Assembly (NCBI GenBank): GCA_964023205.1 | Contig: OZ026839.1 | Coordinates: forward strand, 14,972,386 to 15,036,385 | Length of the DNA: 64,000 nucleotides | Direction of reading: 5' to 3' | DNA from: Lutraria lutraria | Lineage: Eukaryota > Mollusca > Bivalvia > Venerida > Mactridae | In this document: positions 49,020 to 60,469 of the stretch, in pieces | How positions within the stretch are numbered: the first letter of the stretch is position 1 | Layout: every line of letters begins with the position of its first letter | Made by a program: the position numbers and the translations under genes | Notes under the pieces: model-generated | What the model saw: only the letters and a program-made list of their open reading frames with translations | Told to the model about the DNA's origin: nothing | The model's database searches: none

Positions 49020-50874
49020 AATTGTGATAACCAGACATCACCACCCCACTTGAAACCTGTATTAGATGGTGTTTCACCAGATTTAAATGAAGATCAAAAG
49101 TCTCAAGTCAGTGACCTATTAACTTCATTTTCTGATGTTTTCATGGGACCAGATGGGAAGTTAGGCCAAACAAATTTAGCCGAACATCTCATTAATACTA
49201 GGGATGCGAAACCTGTTCAATGTAAGGCTAGACGAATTCCGTTACATTTAAATACTCAAGTTGATTCAGAAATCAGTAAGATGCTAGAACAAAATATCAT
49301 AGAACCATGTCAGTCACCATGGGCATCTGCAATTTGTTTGGTAAGAAAAAAAGATGGTAGTCTGAGATTCTGTGTTGATTTAAGAGCTCTAAATTCTGTA
49401 ACTGTGTTTGATGCTTATCCTTTACCTAGAATTGATGAGACACTAGATAATTTAGCAGGCAGTCATTTTTACTCATTATTATGGCAAGCGGTTATTGGCA
49501 AGTTAAACTGAACAAATTTGATGCCCCAAAAACCAGTTTTAGAGTTCCTGGCGGAGGACAATATATGTTTAAAACTATGCCATTTGGGTTAAAAAATGCT
49601 CCAGGGTCTTTTCAGCGACTAATGGAAGCTGTTTTGAGTGGTGTTGGGTTTGATAGGTGCTTAGTATACTTGGATGATATTTGTGTTCTAGGCAAAACAT
49701 TTGAGGAAGCTCTCTAGAATTGGTATTATCAAGGTTTAAGGAGGCTAATCTCAAACTTAAACCACAAAAATGCAAATTATTCCAAACTAAAGTAGTGTTT
49801 TTGGGACATGAAATCAGTGCTAATGGCATCACTTGTGATCCTGATAAGACTAAATGCATAAATGAATGGCCTGCTCCAACAAATAAACATGAAGTTAAAT
49901 CATGGTTAGGGATCTGTGGCTACTACAGAAAAATGATCAAGAATTTCTCAGAAATTGCATTACCAATTACAAAATTGACCAGAAAAAATGTAAAATTTAA
50001 ATGGGGTGCACTGGAAAATGAAGCTTTTGAAAAGCTTAAACAATGCCTGACAAGCCCACCTGTATTATAATTTCCAGATACTAATGGGGGAAGCTTTATA
50101 TTAGATACTGATGCTAGCGGTGATACAATTTCTGGAGTACTATCCCAAATACAAAATGGTTGTGAAAAAGTAATTGCTTATGGCAGTAATGTTTTAAATC
50201 AAGCTCAAAGAAATTACTGTGTTACTAAACGTGAACTGTTGGCAGTTGTGAATTTCGTTCAACATTATAAGCACTATTTGTTAGGAAGAAAGTTTATCAT
50301 ACGTTCAGACCATAAAAGTTTGACTCATTTGCAAAACTTTAAAGAGCCAGAAGGTTTACTGGCACGATGGATCAATATACTAGGACAGTATGAATATGAT
50401 ATAAAGTACAGAGAGGGCACTAAACACTTAAATGCTGACAGTTTAACTAGAATTAAACGACCATGTAAAATACTAGGTTGTCCAACATGCTTTGACAATA
50501 CTTACACATCTGATCAAATGTTTAAAGACGAGATTCTAAATAAATCTAGACGTTCAAATGATAGTCAGGAATGCATACCTTCATTAAATGATACTTTAAG
50601 TGATTGTAAAATGTCAGTAAGTAACTTAAACTCAAATTGGTTAAATTGCTGGTCAAAACAGGAACTTGTTGAACTGCAAAATAATTATACATCACTTTCA
50701 GAAATTATTAGGCTTAAAAGTGAGCATGTAATTAAACCTATAAAATCAACTATATCCCATTTTGACAATGATGTAATCAAATTATGGCAGCCTTGGGAAT
50801 TACTTGAAATTCTTGATGGATTGTTATATCACAAACATAGGCCGTTAAACGTAGATTTTATTGGCCTGGAATGA
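49020..50874 (+). pseudogene. Reverse transcriptase and RNase H of the gypsy pol, fragmented
   Basis: RT motifs in order: ARRIPLH and SPWASAICLVRKKDGSLRFC with VDLRALN (frame 1, to 49511), then a frame change at about 49485; MPFGLKNAPGSFQRLM and the catalytic YLDD (frame 2, to 49717), then an in-frame TAG; thumb/connection FLGHEISANGI and WLGICGYYRKMI (to 50070), then an in-frame TAA; RNase H with DTDASGD, the KRELLAVV helix and IRSDHKSL, ending NADSLTR at about 50457. The tether continues to 50874. These domains copy the RNA genome and remove the RNA strand. Breaks: one frameshift and two stops, so inactive. Confidence 0.93.
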
Positions 50875-51954
50875 CTTCCGACATAACTTTATGGGTACAG
50901 CAGTGCGAACTGTGTGCACGGTGTAAGCCAGGGCCTGGTAAAGGCAAGTCAGAACTTCAACAAATTTAAGCACATCATCCAATGGAAATCTTAGCTGTTG
51001 ACATCTTAGGACCTTTGCCATTAACTAAGAATAACAATGAATATATTATTGTCTGTGGTTGCTATTTTACCAAATGGAAAATGGCGTTCTCGGTTCCTAA
51101 TCACACTGCATTAACTGTTGCAGACACTCTTGTTACACATGTGTTTCTTCAGTACGGTTTTCCATCCCAAATTCACACTGATCAAGGCCGAGAATTTGAA
51201 TCCTTGTTATTCAAAGAAATATGTGACTTGTTAAAAGTTGATAAATCAAGAACTTGTCCGTATAATCCAAAGTCAGATGGGATGATAGAACGATGTAACA
51301 GAACTATTATTCAGATGTTGACTATGTTTGTAACAGATCAGAAATATTATAAGGATTGGGATGACCATCTTTGCTACGTTATGTCTGCATACAGGGCTAC
51401 ACAGCATAGTAGTACGGGCTGTACACCTAACCTCCTTATGCTTGGCCGTGAAACTAACTGTCCAATAGATCTCATGGTGGGTCAGCCTCCAAACAAAACT
51501 GAAATAGAGTGTCAAATTGAATATGTTGAATGGGTTAGATGTGCATTTAATCAAGCATACCAGTTTGCTAATGATCATTTAGGGTTTAAACCCTAGAGAA
51601 ATTGATTCCGGTGATTGGGTATGGAGATGGTATCCTTCAATGGCAAAACACAAGTTAGGATTAGGCTGGACAGGTCCTTATCTAATACTAAGAAGAGTAA
51701 CATACCTAACGTATAAAATTAAAAAAGATAAGGACTCGCCTCAAATTGTAGTACATGTAGACCATTTAAAACCATATCTTGGTAATGAATCCCGGGAAAA
51801 TTGGTTAAATGCTAATGATTCTAATCAACCAAATACAAATGACAAAGATAGGAACGATAGATTACCTGATAAGGAAATAACTACTGATATTCCTTTTGAA
51901 CCACGATCACGCCGAGATCGTACCGTAAGACCCAGAGAAGTCTTGTCGCTGTAA
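50875..51954 (+). pseudogene. Integrase of the gypsy pol, fragmented
   Basis: A remnant of the zinc-binding region (CELCARC at about 50905) is followed by a TAA. The catalytic core (from about 50982) keeps D, D and E in AVDILG, HTDQGREF and DGMIERCNRT. A stop with frame change at 51594 separates the C-terminal part, which holds the GPY/F module (GWTGPYLILRR) and VVHVDHLKPY. The integrase would insert the DNA copy; the GPY/F module is typical of Ty3/gypsy. The last ORF ends at 51954 with a basic, charged tail (RSRRDRTVRPRE). Confidence 0.92.
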
Positions 51955-52562
51955 TTTCAGTACAATGAATATACCTGAAAATTAAAGACTGTTGTAAATT
52001 ATACTCATATATTAACTTGTTCTAGAAAACAAGATTATTCACTATGTATATAGTTAGTTAATAAATCATATATCAATGCTATGATAGTTCATTGACTGAT
52101 TAAATAATTATTTACTATTATATGTTATTACTCAGTCAAGATGAAGGTATCATTACTTGTAACTGAGATAATACTTATGATTAAGATGCGATGTATGCAT
52201 TAAGGAAATTATTGTTATGCTTTAATTTGAGTTTTATTTCTAATATTTAATTTAATACAAGTACTGTATTTAACTAGGAAATAACTTTGTTCAATATAGG
52301 CTTAATGCTGTGTAAATAATTAGACTTAATCATATTATGTTTAAACTGTTATATGTGTATATATATAGGAATTCATGTTAATTAATGCATAAATTCAATC
52401 GGAACTATATATTGTTCATTATAAGGATAATAACTATAATACTTACCTTATATATTGAAATATCTTATGCCATATCATATGTCAAAAGTTATCATTATCA
52501 GCGAAATCCTGAGATAAAACATATATGAATTAGAATGTGATCAGATCCCTGTATAATATATA
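51955..52562. other. Gypsy 3' region, non-coding
   Basis: AT-rich spacer between integrase and the Tc1 insertion. No envelope-like or other ORF is visible. Confidence 0.6.
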
Positions 52563-54172
52563 CACCTGGAAATAAGTTAAGCACACCCCGGAAATTTAAA
52601 ATTGGTTGTGATTGAAAGCACTGTCATGAGATGACGACTTAATTGAGCTAAGAAATAGTAATTTGATAAGTAGCGATAGCAATTTAGTAATCATAAACCA
52701 GTAAATTTATGAGTTTAGTTTATTCTTATCCAAATTATTGAAGCATAAGCAAATTTGTTGTTTTTACCAAAAATGTAGGTGTTTATAAGTATGGTGTTGG
52801 AGCGTTTACAAAACATTTACTGGTGGATATTTTTGGTAAATGTTGACGATTACTTAACCTTAAATGACATTATGTAGCCAAATTTTTAATAACGTGTGTA
52901 ACCGCCACGTGCCCGGATGACAGCCTCAACCCTTCTCCTCATACTACCAGTAAGGCGTCTAATGCGATTTTGAGATAAATTTTGCCATTCTTGGTGCAGA
53001 GCTTGTTCCAGTTGTTGCAGGTTGACTATAGGTGGGTCCAAATTCTGTATTTTCCGGCCAGGATCTCCCACACGTGTTCCAGTGGGTTTAAATCAGGACT
53101 CATGGCAGGCCTGGGAATGGTGGTGATAGCATTCCGTTGCAAAAACTGTGTTACAGCATGGGCTCGGTGCGGTCTGGCATTATCGTCCATGTAAACAGGT
53201 CGGGAAGCCAATGGATGATTATCAAAATGGTCCACGACGACTGGATGTAGGATGTCTCGTACATAAGTATCACCTGTCAGATTTCCTTGGACAGTTACAA
53301 TGTCCAACTTACAGTCATGGGACAAGCAACCCATATCATAACTGATCCACCACCAAAGGGAACCGTAGGAAGAATGTTTCTTGGTGTGTAGGCTGTATTT
53401 CATTGCCTCCACACTCGAATGCGCCCGTCTATGACGTGCAGAAGGAACCTGCTTTCATCTGACCAATGGATCTTTCTCCATGATCTCAGTTTCCAACCAC
53501 GCCTTGACAAGCACCATGTCAGACGGTTCCTGCGATGAACAGGTGTCAACAAGGGACGTTTTATTACCCTTCTCGACTTTAAACCTGCAGATCTGAGCCG
53601 ATTGCGCAGAGTACGTGACGACAAATGCCTGTGCGGCAACCAGTTTCGCTTTAGATAGGTGCTTGTTGCAAACGGAAAACGTCTAACGAGACGTAAAAGA
53701 TTTCGGTCCTCGCGTGCCGTTACATATGGCCGTCCAGATCTTGGACGGTCCCTTACGTCATGCGTCTGCCGATACTTCTGAGCTAGTCTGCTAATGACAG
53801 AGTAATTATAGCCAAGCTGACGACCAACAGCACTGTAGGACATGCCAGCATTAACCATGCCTATTATCTGCCACCAATCGCCATCCGAGAATCTTCTCAA
53901 GACAAGAGGTCAAAATAATGACAATATGTTAGAACAAAATCAAAGTTTGTACATGTACTTTGTGTTAATTGAAAGTGTAGTTTAACAATTCACGAATATA
54001 TTGTCGAAATGGCGAAGTACACGAGATTTCCGTGCGCGCAACTCTATTGGAGATACACATGATTAGTACGGAAGGTCGTTCTTACCATTGCTTAAATAAA
54101 ATTTAAAAGTTCAGTTGTGGTCATGTCAAATTCGAGGCAAAATGCCGGGTGTGCTTAACTTATTTCCAGGTG
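52563..54172 (-). mobile_element. Tc1/mariner-family element (about 1.6 kb), inserted in the gypsy element
   Basis: TIRs: cacctggaaataagttaagc at the left and gcttaacttatttccaggtg at the right, followed by TA on both sides. The transposase is encoded on the - strand. The position, between the end of gypsy pol and the 3' zinc-finger ORF, shows that it inserted after the retrotransposon did. Confidence 0.95.
52886..53900 (-). pseudogene. Tc1-type DD34E transposase, frameshifted
   Basis: Three overlapping frames make up one transposase. 53900-53400: N-terminal helix-turn-helix (MVNAGMSYSAVGRQLGYN), AT-hook-like RPRSGRP, second HTH, and first catalytic D in WSDESRF. 53412-53026: second D in YMDDNARPHRA and the E in SPDLNPLEHVW, with exactly 34 residues between D and E, i.e. 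DD34E. 53071-52886: C-terminal tail ending ARGGYTRY. Frames change near 53400 and near 53060, and a stop follows RVWRQ. All three catalytic residues remain, but this copy cannot encode a continuous protein. Confidence 0.93.
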
Positions 54173-54292
54173 TATATATTGATTGAACAATATTATACTT
54201 GTATACTTATTATTAGTAGTATTAAAGTATCTGATACATGAAATATGCGACATTGTATACAAGAATTGTGTTTAAATTGCAGTACAAAATAG

Positions 54293-54537
54293 ATGGCGCA
54301 AGCGCAATTAGAAGGAAACGATCGCATTATTTGGCCTGAAGGTGGCATGGAGTGCCCGGTGGTGGGGTGTCACCCTGGAAGACTGTAAACAAGGTACGAT
54401 AGGTTTGGGGAGCATTGGAATGCGACCCACGTGCCTACTCGCACGCTCTTCAAATGTACCCAATGCAAGTTCCAAGCATTTAGGAGATGTGACGCCAGAA
54501 GACATGGGGAGAGCTGTGGAGCACACCATGTGTGCTA
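54293..54537 (+). pseudogene. Zinc-finger accessory ORF near the gypsy 3' LTR
   Basis: From ATG 54293 the frame encodes about 81 positions with one internal TAA (after GCHPGRL) and ends at TAA 54535-54537. Two zinc-finger-like motifs are visible: CPVVGC followed by an H-x4-H (GEHWNATH), and CTQCKFQAFRRCDARRHGES followed by C (C-x2-C-x12-H-x3-C). Downstream in the same frame is a strongly basic stretch (EERNARKVEKKRRVRQ). A splice-acceptor-like sequence (tttaaattgcag, 54271-54282) lies just before the ATG, so it may be expressed from a spliced RNA as env genes are. It is not an envelope. Function unknown; nucleic-acid binding is an inference from the motifs. Confidence 0.55.
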
Positions 54538-54863
54538 ACTGACAAAGGTGCTGAATATTAATTATCGCAGGACGGACGGGGTAATGAAGCCTAGATTCCC
54601 TTCCAAAGAGGAGAGGAATGCAAGAAAAGTTGAGAAGAAGAGAAGAGTTAGACAAGTCGTTCAGAGACTTGTATCTTCCTCGTTTTGTCGAACTCGATTA
54701 TTAGTATATTGATGATTTATAGATATAATACTGTATACATCATAATTATTCATGTCATTATTACCAGTGTTAAGAACTATACGTAAATTGTTTAGATCTA
54801 TTTAATTTTCTGGTCATTTTACAATGTTAAACAGATATTTTTCTTTTTTCAAATTATTTAATT

Positions 54864-54876
54864 AAGGGGGGAGGAA
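54864..54876 (+). other. Polypurine tract
   Basis: aaggggggaggaa immediately precedes the 3' LTR (tgtaacgg at 54877). It would prime plus-strand DNA synthesis. Confidence 0.9.
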
Positions 54877-55658
54877 TGTAACGGTGCTCTTTACCTGTCT
54901 GTTGGTTATTCATACTTCATAATATGTTTACTTCATGGGCGCTGCCATTTTGTATAGTCCACCGTAGTCATTTAGTAAACTATAATCCTATTGGTCCTTA
55001 TCGGCGATACGCCCTCTTGATTACGCTTACTGTACATTTATTTCCATTAGCTATCAATCTAAACCAATCAATATTCTTTACGTCACAATGTTACATTATA
55101 AAAGTCAATGTTTATATGCAATTTGTTAATTAGGTTGCTGACCACTTAGGTCAGTACCAGCAAAGCCCAGGCTTTGACTATTTGAATAGGGCTTTAGTTC
55201 CCTTCTTGTGAAATCATTCACAGATAACTGTCTTTCGTATATATTTATACGTTTATCTGTGTATTATAATTATACTTGTATTATAGGGTAATTTAGGTTT
55301 ATCTTTTGTTCATAAATTGCAAGTTAGATTTATGCATTGATAATATATTTAGTTCATTTAATCATCATAATCATTCTTGTTATAAATATATTACATTGAG
55401 ATTCTAAACGTAGTGTACGTATGCAAATAAACGCCCACTCGTTAAACTTTACATTGAGTTGTGTTTTTCCTTTAGTCTTTAGTTTAATATATTGTGTGTT
55501 TCACACCTAAATTGAGTTATCACCAAATCCACTATAATGATCATCTACAACAGCAGTTATTATATACATACTACACATGACTCAGAATTGAACCTGTACA
55601 TAGTCGTACATGTGAACCAACCTTGACATTGGTCATACACACGATCACGACAATTACA
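54877..55658 (+). repeat. 3' LTR (782 bp)
   Basis: Colinear with the 5' LTR apart from roughly 15 substitutions or 1-bp indels (by eye) and the lack of about 100 bp after cgcttact. Ends caattaca, then the target duplicate gtat. Confidence 0.95.
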
Positions 55659-55774
55659 GTATCATGATTTTACTAATTTGGGTTTCTGTAAATACCAAAC
55701 ACATGACAGTTATAGATCAATTTTTAGGTCAGGAATGTTAATACTTTATTGTATACATGGAAGATCCTATTTGT

Positions 55775-57303
55775 TAATGTTTAGGTAACACGACTACTAT
55801 TGTCATAGAGCAATATATGAAGCTTCATATCACTGTCCTCTGTGGCGCAGTCGGTAAGGCATAAGGTTTAGCGAATCTTTAGGACTGTGGTCTGATGTTG
55901 GATATCATTTTTTATTTTTAACTTTTTTTCATTTTTAATAAAAGTTAGCACTATATATATCGATAAGAAAATAATGTTTAAAAGTTTTTTTATCTAAATT
56001 GTTCCGTTAAATTAACAAAAATATAATAACCTCACATTAGCATTTATATATTATTTTAATTGTGGAGTAAATGTATATTAAGTAGAAGCCGGTTTTAGTG
56101 TGAAATGTGTATAGTATTTGAAATAACTTTTGTATTCGCGATTTCGTGCAATAAAATGTATAAAAGAAAACAATATTTGAGAAATACATCAGAAAATAAT
56201 GCATTTCCTTTTTACCTTTTCTCTCTTGAAATTATTAAACAAAAAGGTACTATTCAGTGTGTATACAAGAACTAACCTTTTTCAATGAAGAAAATATAAA
56301 AAATAAAGGTATTTAATAATTTAAAAAGAAAGGGCCATTGACTGAGTTCGAACCACCCACATCTGCTTCATTTTGTAAAAATATTATGTGTATGTACATG
56401 CCACCTTATCCAATACACCATGACTCTGGTTTACGTGAATGACACTTTACTACGGATTTAAAATGATTTGGGCAATCAATTTACAGTTATTACCTTTACA
56501 ACTATATAGTTCAATTTTCTTATAGTCAAGGTCGAATATTGGACGATACCATTGTAAAGGTAATAACTGTAAATTGATTGCCCAAATCATTTTAAATCCG
56601 TAGTAAAGTGTCATTCACTTGTACCAGAGTCATGGTGTATTGGATAAGGTGGCACGTACATTGTACATACATAATAGTTTTACAAAATGAAGCAGATGTG
56701 TGTGGTTCGAACACAGTCAATGGCACTTTCTTTTTAAATTATTATATCCATTTATTTTTTATAAATTATTAATTGAACTATGTTTGTTCTTGTTACATGT
56801 ATGTATACACGCTGAATAGCACCTTTTTATCTATTTTCAAAAGAGAAAAGGGAAAGAAGAAATGCATTTGTTCTCTGGTGTATTCCTCTTTTTTATTTCT
56901 TGTATACATGTTATTGGACGAAATCGCGAATACAAATATATAATTTCAAATACTATGTAAAAATACTAAACACCTGAACCGATTTTTACTTATTATACAT
57001 TGTATTATCACTCCACAATTGAAATATATAAATCCTAATTACCAATGTGAGGTTATTATATTTTTGTTAATTTAACGGAACAATTTAAAAATAAAAAAAA
57101 CTATGAATAATAATTTCTTATCGATGTATATAAAGTTAACTTTTATTAAAAATGAAAATAAAAATGATGTCTAACGTCAGACGCAGTGCTCAAGATTCAC
57201 TAACTTTGTGCTTTACCAATTGCGCCACAGAGGACAGTGATTATAAAGCTTCATAAATTGGTCTATAGCAAATTACAACAGTATTCGTGTTACCTAAACA
57301 TGT
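55775..57303. mobile_element. 1.5-kb palindrome with four tRNA-like modules
   Basis: The arms (about 55775-56500 and 56553-57303) are inverted copies, starting gtttaggtaacacga and ending with its complement. The unpaired centre is about 50 bp. Each arm carries a tRNA-like A box near its outer end (ctctgtggcgcagtcggtaa at 55839; complement at about 57216-57237). Each also carries a second tRNA-like module deeper in the arm and in opposite orientation: A box 'catggtgtattggataagg' and B box 'ggttcgaac' at about 56630-56715 (+), mirrored at about 56340-56430 (-). No ORF. This is a foldback element built from, or carrying, tRNA-like or SINE heads. It begins 112 bp after the gypsy target duplicate. 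Confidence 0.8.
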
Positions 57304-60300
57304 ATAAATGAAAATTGAACTATAGTACACATCCTTATTGGTAAATAAATATGAAACTTTCTACTAATTGTTTAAATTCATAATGTAAGTATTCCGCATA
57401 GTTTCGTACTTATTATTTCTTCAGTAAAGAACAATTAAATAAATCAGTTTTTTTTGTCACAATTCTTAATAACGAATACAAGTTTGGTTAGATGCGTAAA
57501 TCATCGATTTATGACATGTTGCGTGATATAAAAGATATTGACAATGTATATTAATTTTATCGATGGGTCAGTATATACATTGTCATACCACAGTAACATC
57601 AAATAATCTTATCGCAGACGATCTTTATGGTATGTGTGACACGTGTAGCGCTAATTGATGCACCCCGGTGAGAAGTCAAAGTTAATCATTAACAATCAGA
57701 GTTTCAGTTGATACTTTTATTGTTAATTGGTTTATGGGACCATAAAACAATACGATATTACGTGTTTATTCTGCAGAAACAGGCTATATTACATAATAGG
57801 GGGCATGTACATGTAGTAATTTCGAAAGGGAAATATTTGATTCTATGAAAGAGCGTTTTGGAATCGTAAATAATTTTTACATAATAAGGGTAGCCAGGCT
57901 GTTGTAATAAATAATTATATGTGTGTATATATATATAATGATGCCAGGTATAACGGTCCTAGATTTAATACAAGTAGTTTCACAATATTATACGAACGTG
58001 GATTTATTGATAGCTGTGGAATTGATAGATATCAAGGACTTATATATATATACATGTATGTATAAAAGTCTTTGTAGATATATATTATAAAAGATGATAG
58101 ATATGTTACAGCTTTTATAGCTATTTTTGGCTTATAAGGCTTTTTTATTTTAGTTTTTTATGAATGATGAGTCTAAACGAGATGCCAAAAATAAGTATTC
58201 TTTTAACACAGTAGCAAATTGGATAATCAACACATTCCTCAATAACGTGTCAATGATATTCAATAAGTAAGGGCCCGTTCCTGCACAATTAATTTTTTCT
58301 TTCACACCTTCATACATTTCAAATAATGAAACAACAAAAATAGCTGTACATGATCAGAGTTTCACGTTGTCATTCTCTCGCACAGTGAAAACAGTAGCCT
58401 ATTGATAGCTTCAAAAACAAATCACAGACGATTTTTATTTAATTTATTTATTTCTTGTAATTTAAGCCGTGAACCGGAAAATAATATAATTATTGATGTA
58501 TATGTACTGAATATTAATTTAAGCATTTAATAAAACCACAAATCATATTTAGAAAGACGCTGAATATGACCCTTTTCATATATGACTGGACTTGACGTTT
58601 TTATACAATTTGTCAGCAAAATAATTGTATATAATTATGTTCGGAGTTCAGGTAACAGTGAGACTGTGCCACTGAGACATCATCACATTATATAACATTA
58701 CGTTTCAACATTTCGCCATCAACAGTTCGTAAATGTAAGCAGTTTCAACTCTCGCCACTAGCATATATATACTTGAATATTTCAAGTTTTCTTCTTCATA
58801 CACATTGCTAATATCGAGCCCTTCCAATTGAGCAAATAATTCACGTTAATTATCATCATCATTGTTGGCCAACGACCCGTAAATAACCTTTTAGCGTATC
58901 AGTTTTGCAAGTAATTAAAACGCATTTCTTTAAAGTACTAAGAATTTCTCAGTAGTCCGCCATTATCATCAATGTAGTGCGTAGTCCCCGGAAGTAGAAT
59001 TATTCCTTATCAGGGGACATCACCGTCGATTTACCAAGGGAAGTAACCTAGTTGTGGGAAAGGGCCATTCAGAGGGAAATAAAAACAAGGATTATTCAGT
59101 GTGCTTTTACTTGCATTCATAAGAACCAACATTTACCAGTAACAATGCATTTTCACTTGACAGATGACGAATTTTATACAAGTTATATGTTTGAGTTGGT
59201 TCACAGACACTTGGGGTTAGGAGCTTTAAAAAACCAAAATATTTGTATTTTTGTCAATCCCAACACATAAACTTATCATATCTATCAATAAAACCTAAAA
59301 TAAGCCGTTTTGAAAAAAATACATTTTTCAACGTCAACAATATATACTACAAGATATAAATGTTCGTTGGAAAAATAGCACACACATACCTTCGAAAACA
59401 CCTCGTGTTTTATTCCATTTCCAACATTTTCACATTATCCTTGTGTCAGTCGATGTAGTACACATTATTCTTCACGATTATTGTCAAGTTTAAGTTTCAA
59501 CCTCAACATTAACACCAAAATATTCAAAACAATTAGCAAAATTGTCAATATTTTTGCATCAGCTACATTTACAATCTATACGGTTCCCGGCTTTGTAGTA
59601 TATGACTGCATCGAGTACTGAAATTACGAGAACCAGCAGGCAAAATAACATACTGGTTCTCATGTGTTCAATACGTGGTGAATTCACACCTGATATACCA
59701 TTTATTTAACCATAAGTTGTCGTTCCGCCATTAAACAACATTAAACCCAGCACTTTTTGTCCATTCACTGAAGTTAGGTATGGCACTGTTAATTGCAAAA
59801 ATAAAGTTGTTGGAGACAACGACGACCAAATAAAGAAGGGTAGATCTACATCAAACTAAACGTGAATGAGAAAATTGCAAAGGGTGTAATATGTGCCAGA
59901 ATGTAAAAATGACTTTTGAAAGCATCACCAGAATGTGAAGCAGATGCAAGCTGCCAATTATCAAACACTTCACCAAAATAGGTTATCTTAGACAAAATGA
60001 ATGAATGAATATGAAAGTTAAAGTGCCCTTTGTCAAAACCCAATTAATCTGGTGTTAGATGATATTCTTGGGCAAGTTCATTTTATTTAAGTCCATGAAA
60101 TCCACCAAATATGATTCTGACATGTGATTTCTTCCCCGAAAATTATTCGCTCATTAACATTATCACCAGAACTTTCTCCTGAATGTAAAAAAGAACTAGC
60201 AAAGAGGGAGGGGGGGGGGGGGTTAAAGTGTAGCAGTTGTCTTGATGCCTTCATCAAGGAATTTGAAACAGATTAATCATTGCATAAGAAATTGTCTCGA

Positions 60301-60430
60301 TTGTCTGGCATACAAATTATCAAGTAACATATAGATTGCGGATAAAGATACCCGATGGAGATAAAGGAAAGTGGTGGTAGGGAAAGTTCTTAATTATGAG
60401 TTCACCAAAACAGTAGTTGCCAAACAAGAG
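57304..60430. other. Non-coding stretch
   Basis: AT-rich sequence without supportable genes. It contains the inverse copy of the 41176-41290 repeat at about 58975-59075, and a G13 run at 60210-60222 preceded by gaggga. Short ORFs (59052-59270 +, 59846-60043 -) have no splice or family support. Confidence 0.45.
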
Positions 60431-60469
60431 GGCCATGATGGCCCTATAAATGTTCACCAGGAGAAAAGG

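Larger units (their letters stand above)
44131..55658 (+). mobile_element. Ty3/gypsy LTR retrotransposon, full-length but decayed
   Basis: Both LTRs (tgta...ttaca ends) are present and flanked by a 4-bp target duplication, gtat (44127-44130 and 55659-55662). Internal order: primer-binding site, gag, protease, reverse transcriptase, RNase H, integrase with C-terminal GPY/F module, a separate zinc-finger ORF, polypurine tract. RT-RH-IN order places it in Ty3/gypsy (Metaviridae). The pol region is broken by several stops and frameshifts and by an 0.88-kb TIR insertion; a Tc1 element sits between pol and the zinc-finger ORF. The LTRs differ by roughly 15 substitutions by eye plus one ~100-bp indel. 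Not capable of coding for a full polyprotein. Confidence 0.95.

Noticed and set aside
53148..53345. + strand ORFs within the Tc1 element
   Set aside because: Shadows of the - strand transposase.
51955..54876. An envelope gene in the gypsy element
   Set aside because: No signal peptide, transmembrane segment or fusion-peptide-like sequence is seen; only the zinc-finger frame is present.
48222..57237. Functional tRNA genes
   Set aside because: A and B boxes are present but acceptor stems do not pair and the modules occur as mirrored copies inside mobile elements.
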